DNA from: Heligmosomoides polygyrus polygyrus
Lineage: Eukaryota > Nematoda > Chromadorea > Rhabditida > Heligmosomidae
Length of the DNA stretch: 64,000 bases
Assembly: GCA_947396885.1 (NCBI GenBank)
Contig: OX377202.1
Coordinates: 248,001-312,000, forward strand
Reading direction: 5' to 3'
Under the pieces are notes generated by a model. That model did no database searches and was not told the DNA's origin. It worked only from the letters and a program-made list of their open reading frames with translations. A program made the translations under genes and the position numbers. Of the stretch, positions 9,984 through 18,067 are shown piece by piece; within the stretch, counting starts at the first letter, position 1; the number at the start of each line of letters is the position of its first letter.

Positions 9984-11780
9984 TCAATACTGATTTTTGC
10001 AGTACGGTTTGTTGGGCAATTGAGAGCATATTCTTGGTGACCTGGCCGACCCAGCTAATAAAGTAGTGAACTGGCCCAGGTTCGAGCGAAAGGGCAGGCC
10101 ACATGGGAGGAGCGGTTGCTTGATAGACGCAATGTCCTTCTCACGTTTTGATGTGGGTGGTCTTTGCTTCAGTGACTGGTTCCGCACTTTGTTAGCTATT
10201 GTTCGCTTGAACCCGCTTTTCTTTGCAACAGTTAATTTGTTGGTTGGTGACAAGTGATTAAAAGTTTGAGGTTCAGCGGGAACTGCGCTAAGATTTGTAA
10301 AATTCTTGGTACAATAGCGCTGATTTTCGGCATGATTATTATTAGTTGCTGTGCGGTAATGGCAGATTTGAAGGTCCCGTCGCAATGAATGTCTGGGCTC
10401 CTTAGAGTCCTTTTTGAAGCACACTGATGCGTGGTGCATTTTCCCACATCCGGTGCAGTTGGGCCTTTGGCAATTAAAGCTGTCGTGCCGTGAGGAGCAG
10501 CATTTCCAGCATCTGTTTTGCCCCTTCAAAATTCTTCTACGGGTTGATTTATCAGTAACAGTTTTGCATGACAAAGACGCATGCTTACCGGTGCTGCAAA
10601 AGATACATCCCCCATTTGGTTGAGGTCGCGGGTCGTCATATCTACGTGGCGTTGAGATGACCTCGCCGTGGATTGTATTGCCCAGTCTGCTCTCAATGTA
10701 GACCCCAATGGCAATTTCCTTCCTTAGGTCACTCATAAGTTCATCGATTGATTGATTGTGCACTGCTCTGCTGGCTATGAGCACAGGTTTTACGATATCA
10801 CAAGGAAACTTAGATAATATGATTTCGGTCCAAATTGGTTCACACGTAGACCTAACGTCATATCCTGCGGATACCATCTGGTTAATTAAAACCTGAATTT
10901 TTCCGAGGACTAAGGAACAGCTGTTGGCAAAATTTTTAGCTGGCATTAAATTTAGCAGCTTTCGGACGATTTGTGACCTATTTATTGAATAGTCACAGTA
11001 TTTGTCCTTCAGTGTTTCCACCATCCATTCATAGTTATGTGGCAATGACTGGATGCCTTGTATGGCTAATTTTGCCCTACCCTTTAAGCTTTCCTTCAAA
11101 AGAATGATCTTTTCGATGACGTGAAGTTCAATATTTTTATGAACCAGCGTCTCAAAAACTGCCCAATACTCCGAAAACTCTTCTGGATTTCCAAAAAATT
11201 TTGGGAGGGACACATCCGGAGCCCTTATGGAGCGATGTACTCTTTGATCAGATTGATTTTGTGCCAGATCCTCCGCGACGGGATTGTCGTTAGCTTCATG
11301 CTGATCGCAATTCGAATGGCAACCTCGAAACTCTGAGAGGACTGCGGTACCGACTCTAGTGTTATTGTGAGAGCAGTACCCAAGCTGGACTCCTTTCCTT
11401 TCTTCATTACACCTTAGTTGGTCAGAACGCGTCCTTAGCGTAAACATAAGGTCGATAGCTTCTGCACTAGCTTTGTGCAGTTGAGATTCCCGCTCAATTT
11501 CCTCTAATTCAACCATTAATTCTTTTTTCTCTGCTTTATCTTTGCAGTTCATGTACTCATCCCTTAACTCGATAAAAAGTTTTTGAAGGCTTTGTTCACA
11601 CTCTTTTAATTCTCTTATGTACTCTTCCAAACGATCTATGGTAGACTTGCATTTCTCACAGTTAGAGTCTCTCTGAATTGCGCAGTTTAGGCTAACTGTA
11701 TGCTCTTTGTAGCGCGTTACTAAATCACGAAGCGTGGTTGAGCTCAATATGATTGCTAATTTCCTTGAATGGAATGTCAT
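9984..11780 (-). CDS. BEL/Pao gag polyprotein (minus-strand copy)
   Basis: This 598-residue ORF has the same layout as the plus-strand copy: an N-terminal coiled-coil-like region, a capsid-like region with LPKFFGNPEEFSEYW, then zinc knuckles CIFCSTGKHASLSC, CWKCCSSRHDSFNC and CTGCGKMHHASVC. It sits ~250 bases inside the minus-oriented 5' LTR, after the primer-binding site at 12042-12030 and a leader with repeated AAGTCTCCCG motifs. This is the gag that matches the orientation of the terminal repeats. It stops before any protease or polymerase region. The remaining minus-strand sequence to 9550 contains only a short open frame (9886-9623) that I do not recognise. Confidence 0.85.
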   Translation of the reverse strand: MTFHSRKLAIILSSTTLRDLVTRYKEHTVSLNCAIQRDSNCEKCKSTIDRLEEYIRELKECEQSLQKLFIELRDEYMNCKDKAEKKELMVELEEIERESQLHKASAEAIDLMFTLRTRSDQLRCNEERKGVQLGYCSHNNTRVGTAVLSEFRGCHSNCDQHEANDNPVAEDLAQNQSDQRVHRSIRAPDVSLPKFFGNPEEFSEYWAVFETLVHKNIELHVIEKIILLKESLKGRAKLAIQGIQSLPHNYEWMVETLKDKYCDYSINRSQIVRKLLNLMPAKNFANSCSLVLGKIQVLINQMVSAGYDVRSTCEPIWTEIILSKFPCDIVKPVLIASRAVHNQSIDELMSDLRKEIAIGVYIESRLGNTIHGEVISTPRRYDDPRPQPNGGCIFCSTGKHASLSCKTVTDKSTRRRILKGQNRCWKCCSSRHDSFNCQRPNCTGCGKMHHASVCFKKDSKEPRHSLRRDLQICHYRTATNNNHAENQRYCTKNFTNLSAVPAEPQTFNHLSPTNKLTVAKKSGFKRTIANKVRNQSLKQRPPTSKREKDIASIKQPLLPCGLPFRSNLGQFTTLLAGSARSPRICSQLPNKPYCKNQY

Positions 11781-12029
11781 TTTTTAAAAATTCTCCTTTA
11801 GTGTTGTTAGCTACGGAGAGAAGAGGTTGCTCCAGGTACTTTTAGCGTACGGGAGACTTAACTTTCTTATTTAGAAAGTGCGATCGTGAATAGAATCGAC
11901 TTTGTGCTCCAAGTATTTAACGGGAGACTTATTCTCTTGGATTCAGAGAATGCGATCTTATATTCGACCGACTTTATGCTCCAGGTCCCAAAGCTGTTAC
12001 ACTTTGACACGGGAGACTTAGGCTTGTTA

Positions 12030-12042
12030 GGCCGATGCACCA
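12030..12042 (-). other. Primer-binding site (tRNA-Gly) of the BEL element
   Basis: On the minus strand TGGTGCATCGGCC starts two bases inside the 5' LTR, whose end reads GGGTACA. It is the same 13-mer as at 7324-7336, complementary to the acceptor end of tRNA-Gly. Its position fixes the element on the minus strand. Confidence 0.75.
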
Positions 12043-12044
12043 AA

Positions 12045-12312
12045 TGTACCCGTTGTACGGATAGCGGGAGAGGTACAGATAGCGAAATGTTAGAGGAGTA
12101 ACGCGTTTCTACTTCTGTACACAATTCAGGATGGTTCAGTGGTTAATCGTTTATATGTAATGAGCAGGAAAGGGAGATAGGACCATTCGTCACAACCGCA
12201 TCGGAGCACTGTCGCGTACGCCGCTATCTTCTGGCCATGGTGACCTCTTCCGCCCATGTACAGTGGACGGCTGGTGCCTCTTCTGGTGGAGGCATCGTCG
12301 TCGCCGACGATA
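12045..12312 (-). repeat. LTR (5' for the minus-strand element)
   Basis: This is the second 268-bp terminal repeat, with no difference from 6722-6989 that I can see. It is followed on the plus strand by the target copy TGCAT (12313-12317) and then the foldback's right arm. Confidence 0.85.
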
Positions 12313-13510
12313 TGCATGTTATAAGCTTGCATACATGTATGGCGTATTTTATTTTATTTATAAGGGGATGTTACATACAGAAGCGTCGTCTCATGTAAAG
12401 GATGTTGTACGTTTGCACACATACATGTGAAGTGCTCGGAACATACGCGTACTCAGGCGTAACAAGGTGATATATTAACTCTGAACGCCCAATGGATTAC
12501 ACATGCAAAGGACGACAAGATTAAATGTGCAACATCTAATAATAGCATAAACGCCATAATGCATTCGTGATCGTCGGCGGGAACCTGGGAAGGCTGTGGT
12601 GTCGGCGACCATGTCCGTCAAGATGCTACCGGCACTGTGGAGAAATGGAGATACGAGCTGACCGCATCCTAAAGGTAGAACTAAATTCCCCAAGGGACTG
12701 GCCAGTTGAGACTACGGTCATCCTAATATGCCAATTCGAACAGTTCTATGTAGCATCTAAACGTCTCAAAGGACCTACAACGACCAGCCAGCATGATTTC
12801 CACAGTGGCCATACCAGTCCTTACTGCGTGTCCGCCCCATCCCTAAATGAATGAGGTGTGGCCTTCTGTAAGCCAAGATAGCTTCAGAGGTTTAAAAAAT
12901 AACCGAGCAGCGAAATCTCTATTCAGCTTGCCTCCGTTGCGCCAGCTGAATAGAAATAACTGGCAGCAGAGGGCTTCCAACTCTACAGAATCGCTGCCGT
13001 AATAAAATCTGACTCAGGCCTGATTTAATCGCCGCGTTAGTACCTGCTGCAGCCTAATCGGTCTTGGACCTAGCGATCAGAATCCACCATACGCCCTCAC
13101 CTTTATAAGAAAATTGTTGGAACTGAAGCACGCAAAGCTGGCTAATCCTTGGCAGCCCCAGGAAAGCGGTGAGGACCATGGTAGCTCCTTCGGCGGCTTG
13201 GTCCGAGCTTTCGTCGAGGGTTGTTTTAACTATTACACCTATATGGCGGGCCTTAAAGGCTCGGAATGATGCTTAGCAGGTCGGGTACACTTATTGGCAG
13301 TCCTAAGCAGCGCTTTCAGAACGTCGGACGTCTGCACCGCCCGAAGGCAGCGGACTAAAGAAATGTGTGAGGGCGCTGATGTGGTATCCTAGGGATCTTA
13401 TCTTGCCTAGATGGATTAGATGAGACACAAAAAGTTCTTCATCAAGAAGACCTGATATGTGACCCGAAACTTGGAAATAAAATCCAAGAACTGGGTCTTC
13501 ACTCGCCGGG

Positions 13511-14501
13511 CGCCATGTGAGCCGTGTCGGAGGCTGCCCTATGGCGTAGGCCGCGGATTACAACTGTAAATCAGATTTTATTTGCTTCCAGCTTTTGCAA
13601 CTTAAATAGGAGGGCGGGTGGGGTCGCTAGACGAGAAAAAGGCGGAATGGCTTTAGTCAGGGCCTTCTCTCTTTCGTCAGCGCGGACGCTTGCTGACCGC
13701 AGCGAGCGTGAGGCGCTGCCTCGTGACACTGCAGGTACTGGTACCGTACCGCTGGTACCGGTACCTGCATTCGGAGCCGAAGGCATCGACCGCTGTATAT
13801 GAGACATGTAGAAATTCAAATCATCATGTTTGTTGTGGCTGTGCAGTTCTGTTCTGCAGTGTTCTTTTACTGTTGACGAAGAGCTGAAGCCTGTCTGCCT
13901 AGATAGACAACCTCTCAGCAAGTGGGTGGAGGATTCTGTCCGTAGATGCTCAGTTGCCGCACTCTGTCTCGGATATGTTCGCCGTCGCAGTTTCCTAGCG
14001 GAATTTGCCATCTAGGCAGAGCAGGCTTGCTTAGAATCTCCACAAGCAGTTTGCTTCATGAAAGGTTTGTGCTTGATTGTATTCGTTGTGTTTTCTGATA
14101 GCGTAGAAAAGTGACAAAGGGAACGAAATCCACTGAACAATAGAAACGAAAGTGTTTGATAAACGTACAACCGAGAAAAAAGACGTCTGGGTTGTCCACC
14201 GTAGTTTCGGAGTGAAATTCAGGGAAATCGTTACGGTGCTACGCAGTTGCCTATCCCCTTCTAATCAGTCGCTGCAGCTAGTGGTATTGGCGGGCTTGTC
14301 CGGCGCAAATAGTGTCGGGGGGGGGGGGGCTTTTGATGTGCAGAAATTCCATACAGCGTCGTTAATGTCCCTTATAACTGGCTCCAACGAAGAGAGCTGC
14401 AGTAAGCGCCCCAATGGCATAATAAATCGCGATAATCATAATTTGAATCGCGCAGCTGTGGACGTTGCGCACCGAACAACTCGACACCTTTGGCAATTTA
14501 G
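13511..14501. other. Intergenic; palindromic GGTACC cluster and poly-G tract
   Basis: No exon could be supported here. A cluster of GGTACC palindromes lies at 13735-13768 (GGTACTGGTACCGTACCGC then TGGTACCGGTACC). A 13-G run is at 14317-14329. The interval precedes the exons at 14502 and may hold their upstream exons or promoter, but nothing decides this. Confidence 0.4.
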
Positions 14502-14825
14502 TCGCGAGTTGGTGCTGGTACGACCTTCATTGGCTTGAGTGTGCAAGAACGCTTTGAAAAGTTCAAGTGCTTCTCTTTGGGTCTTATAACATTGAACGAA
14601 CGTTGAAATTTTAGCAAGAAATCCGATGCGGATTTGGAGAAGGAGCTGGAAAGGCTGAATGAAGTGCTGAAGAAGGATTTCGACGCGACTGTAAAGCAGA
14701 ATGAGGAGCAGATCGACAAGAACTTCATGAATTTCAAGGCGAGATCAGAGGTTGGCTCACGTTCAGCTGTCGACAGCCTTGATCTCCTCTTTAACTCTTT
14801 CTCGGTCACGAAGTTCAGAGTTTAG
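14502..14825 (+). CDS. 3' exons of an unrecognised coiled-coil protein
   Basis: Two exons join in frame. Exon 14502-14560 follows acceptor CAATTTAG, and exon 14615-14825 follows acceptor AAATTTTAG; the intron is 54 bases. The first encodes GAGTTFIGLSVQERFE. The second is charged and helical (LEKELERLNEVLKKDF, KQNEEQIDKNF) and ends at a TAG at 14823. The SVQERF block resembles the short motif of CHTOP/FOP-type RNA export factors, but that is only a weak hint. The end almost touches the SCO1 start at 14853, so an operon or a shared transcript is possible. The upstream exons were not found. Confidence 0.45.
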
Positions 14826-14852
14826 CGCGATGCCTACCAACGGAGCGCCTCG

Positions 14853-17559
14853 ATGTTCAGCTGGAAGGTCGCCGCTGCCACCCTAGGTATAGGTGGATCC
14901 TGCTTGCTGGCACTGTTCTACATTCGGAAAATTGTAAGTCTTTTTCTTAGGTGACTAAGCACACTTCAAACTAAGACTTTCAGACAATAAGCGTCGAGGG
15001 TTAGATGGGTTAGACGCTTTGCGTATGGGGAGGTGAGGACGTGGTGCTTCTCACCCATCCACAACTCTGGGCCAAATTTGAATCTCACGTGGAACAACCA
15101 AATTGTCAATCCTTTACGGAGAAGAAGTTGGTGGCAGGTTTTCCATACAGCGGCAAACAGCACGTTTCCCTTTCCTTGGGTTTATTATGCCAAGTCAGTG
15201 AGGTCACTGTGAGGAGTCCTCTACGTGTTCTGTTCTAAGAAGAACAGTATTAGCGGTAATTGACTCTCTTGTATTAGGCCATGTATTCCCTTTCTATATG
15301 GCTTTATCCAAGGCACATTGAATGCGACTTCGGGCTGCACTTCAATCCCCTAGTACGAACGTCGCCGAAATTCGGCCCCTGAGGAGTGACATTAACGATT
15401 TCCCTTGACGGGTGATAGAAACCTGTTGTTGCGCTCATATCAATGGTGCCCTCCAGCAAACAATGCCCCGTAGAGGGTTTATGTCACCTTTTTAGGCGTC
15501 AACGTAGCCAGTTTTGTGTGCTCAGGTACAACTCCGTTTCATTGCATCGCTTTCATATTTTAGAGGCTGGAAGAGCGAGAAAAACACATGAAGTACGTGG
15601 CGGGCAAAGCTAGGATCGGCGGCGATTGGGAACTGGTAAACACACAAGGTGCTCAGTTATCCATTTTTTTCATTCAGTCTATCTCTGACGTATAATTTTG
15701 TTAATTTTCTCGATTTTTAAGGGAAATTGGAAGGCTCCGAGCAACTGAAAGGAAGCTGGTTGTTATTATACTTCGGATTCACGCATTGCCCTGACATCTG
15801 TCCGGATGAGATTGAGAAGATGGTCAAGGTTAGTTTAGCGCAGTTTCTTCCTTTCTGTATGCGTGTTTAATGTTATCTTTACTTAACTTTACTTTACTCT
15901 GGACATAGCCCGAAGACTACGTATAAAATCTCAAATCATCGTCGTCTCAGAGGTTCCAAATTTGCTTTTTTTTAACGGATATCTCTATCGGGTCCATGAG
16001 CCTGGCATCGGATTTATGGGGTGAGACGCCGTGTCCTAAAAGATGGACACGGGATTTCCGAAGTCACATCACTCATGCCAGAAGTCGAGTACTGTCTGAG
16101 CCAGCTCTACATGAATTATTAGGTCGTTGCATATGAAATGGCCGATTTTGACTGAAAATTTTGACAGACCATAACTTTGCTTGGAAGCAATTTTATTAAT
16201 TGAAATAGGCACCATTACAATTAATGCACTTTTCCCAACGCTACAGCTACAATAGCTTAGACATTCCATCTTTGTAAAAATCCGAACTACGAGAAGAATA
16301 AAACATAAGAAGTCATTTTCCGCGTCATCCTGGTTCCTGAATTTTTTATCCTTCGCAAGACGATCTAAGTGCTTGAAAAAGATAATTGGTAGGAGACAGA
16401 TCTGGTGAATATGCTGGATGTGGCAGAGTTTCGTATCCCAATTCATCCAGTTTCCGGACAACAAGTTATGAAACGTGCAGACGCGCCTTGTCATGTCGCA
16501 GGATTGGGCCTCTTCGATTGACCAAACCGGCTGTTAATTCTGTGAAAGACATTGCTTCAATTTGGATGGACATAAGGCCTATATTACGACGTACGGTGAC
16601 CAGTCGATGAACAGTGAACAATGCTTTATCGTTCCCAGATAGGTTCAGTTCCAATTCGACGTCTCCGGAGGATGGCAGGTTTGGTTAGCCTGGGAGGAAC
16701 CGATAAACTGGCATCGCATGCACGCGACATCGGCTCGTCCTTCGATTGCGTTCCATGCGCCCATGTTATGCTTATTTTTTGTATATTTAATATTGTGTCA
16801 TTTTGGCTGAATTGGTATTTGTATTTATACTGAACAGCAAACTGAAACTTTGCCAAGGCAAAATGGTTTTTTTCGAGATTTGCTTCAGATTCTTCAGTGA
16901 ACAGTGATTCAGTAAAGACGATCCATTTCAAGCTGGATTCAAGTTGGAAACAAGTACTGAGGACTTCAAAAAATAAACCTAGAGTAAAGAATTTTTCTGA
17001 AGAGTATCCAATTTATGTCTCAATCTTAGTTCCAGGTTCCTTTTCATCATCGTCTTGGCCAATAAATATTCTTTTTCTTCCTCTTTTTCAAAGTTCGTAT
17101 CTGTTCAGGTGGTCGATATCCTTGATGCGAAGGAGGACAAGGAAAAAATACCGATCAAGCCAATTTTCATATCTGTTGATCCGGAACGCGACACGGTCGA
17201 GAGGGTCAGGGAGTACTGCGCCGAGTTCTCTCCAAAGCTCCAGGGTTATACAGGAACCCCCGAACAGGTAAGGTTAGCTGGATCCGCGATGTTTTCGAGA
17301 AGAAACCTGTATGTCCTGTCTCCAGGTGAATAAAGTGGCGAAGACGTTCCGCGTCTATCACAGTCAAGGACCGCGCACCGGCAAGAACAAGGACGACTAC
17401 ATCGTCGACCACACCGTCATCACCTACCTGATCGACCCGGACGGTCACTTCCACGACTACTACGGCCAGACGCGGACCGCCGAGGAGATCGCGAACGTCA
17501 TCGAGATGAAGGTGCTCAAGTACCGCGCTCAACACCGCAAAAACCTTCTCGGCTTTTGA
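14853..17559 (+). CDS. sco-1: SCO1/SenC-type copper chaperone for cytochrome c oxidase
   Basis: Five exons splice in phase: 14853-14933, 15564-15648, 15722-15828, 17109-17267 and 17326-17559, giving 221 residues. A transmembrane helix lies at residues 8-22 (SWKVAAATLGIGG...). The thioredoxin-fold copper domain follows with CPDIC (the CXXXC copper site), SVDPERDT, and DYIVDHT carrying the copper-ligand histidine. SCO proteins sit in the mitochondrial inner membrane and deliver copper to the CuA site of COX2. The model starts just before the membrane helix, so the mitochondrial presequence seen in the family is missing; an upstream exon is likely. An out-of-frame ATG lies at 14829. Intron 3 (1,280 bases) contains mariner and SINE relics. 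The next gene starts ~510 bases downstream on the same strand. Confidence 0.9.
16118..16605 (-). pseudogene. Mariner transposase remnant in SCO1 intron 3
   Basis: The minus strand encodes LVNRRGPILRHDKARLHVS, equivalent to the mariner HDNARPH region. After a frame disruption it encodes FFKHLDRLAKDKKFRNQDD of the C-terminal end. The terminus reads TTAGGTCGTTGCATATGAAA on the plus strand, a mariner-style end next to TTA. Frameshifts and substitutions make it dead. The N-terminal half is absent, replaced by a SINE. Confidence 0.75.
16600..16765 (-). mobile_element. tRNA-derived SINE, copy in SCO1 intron 3
   Basis: The minus strand carries the SINE body CTCCCAGGCTAACCAAACCT and the tail CTATCTGGGAACGATAAAGC...CATCGACTGGTC. 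It aligns with copies at 51035-51209, 52272-52455, 61075-61268 and 61313-61491. The box A/box B half is degenerate here. Confidence 0.6.
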
Positions 17560-18055
17560 ATGGCTCGCCCATCTCACTTTATCCGTTGGTTTTGTTTCAC
17601 GTTTATTGTGCCATTGCGTCTCAGAGATTTGTTCGTCACCAGTCCTGCCCGATCTTCTCCGAGAAACTCTTTCCTGCCGATGATTCTCCTTCAATGTCAA
17701 TCACTGGCCGGTTAACCCAATTAGATAGGTTCTGTTTTGATTGTTATTCAAAGCGTTTCTGTTTTGGCTGCAATCCTTGTGTGATATTAGTACGGGAAGT
17801 TCGTCAGATGACTCGTCATGACATAGGTCTAGCGTTGTTTAGGTTCTAAATCGCCTATGTTCTTGCAGTTCTGTAGTTGTGGTTATCTACATGTGCTGTT
17901 GATGTCTAGCTATGTCATTTTGTCTACTTTGTTTTCGTTGATAGTGCACAAATTTGAAGTGTTTGTGGCGATGAAAATTCAAGCTAAGGGCGTAAAGGTG
18001 TTCTGTTGAGCGTGCCGTTTCGTCGGTTTACCTACAGATTTCCTCTAAATCACCG
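17560..18055 (+). other. SCO1-gtf2f1 intergenic interval
   Basis: About 500 bases of AT-rich, T-rich sequence lie between the SCO1 stop and the gtf2f1 splice-leader-like acceptor. No canonical AATAAA was found for SCO1. The spacing is longer than typical ~100-base nematode operon gaps but does not exclude co-transcription. Confidence 0.4.
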
Positions 18056-18067
18056 TTTTTAAGCGCA
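18054..18067 (+). promoter_or_regulatory. Candidate trans-splice acceptor of gtf2f1
   Basis: CACCGTTTTTAAG precedes CGCA and the ATG at 18068. A strong nematode 3' splice consensus four bases before the first ATG is what a spliced-leader site looks like. It argues for the ATG at 18068 rather than the in-frame ATG at 18083. Confidence 0.5.

Larger units (their letters stand above)
6717..12317 (-). mobile_element. BEL/Pao-type LTR element, gag-only, with a second gag in antisense
   Basis: Two 268-bp terminal repeats (6722-6989 and 12045-12312) look identical base for base and are flanked by TGCAT at 6717-6721 and 12313-12317. A primer-binding site abuts the 12-kb repeat on the minus strand, setting the orientation. 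Internally there is a minus-strand gag (11780-9984) and a convergent plus-strand gag (7581-9404) with its own primer-binding site. No protease, reverse transcriptase, RNase H or integrase frame is present, so mobility would need pol supplied in trans. The structure resembles terminal-repeat gag (TR-GAG) elements. Identical ends imply a recent insertion or gene conversion. Confidence 0.85.
4388..13510. mobile_element. Large foldback element with two later insertions
   Basis: Two ~1.2-kb arms are inverted copies of each other. The left arm is 4388-4711 plus 5533 to about 6450. The right arm is about 6590-6721 plus 12313-13510. Shared blocks include AAGATAAGATCCCTAGGATA, AGTTAAAACAACCCTCGAC, CTTATAAAGGTGAGGGCGTA and GATCGCTAGGTCCAAGA. 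A ~140-base loop separates the arms. Without the inserted CR1 (4712-5532) and BEL element (6722-12312 plus one target copy) the element is about 2.7 kb. No transposase is encoded, so it is non-autonomous. I could not identify a convincing host target duplication at its outer ends, so its superfamily is open. Confidence 0.75.
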
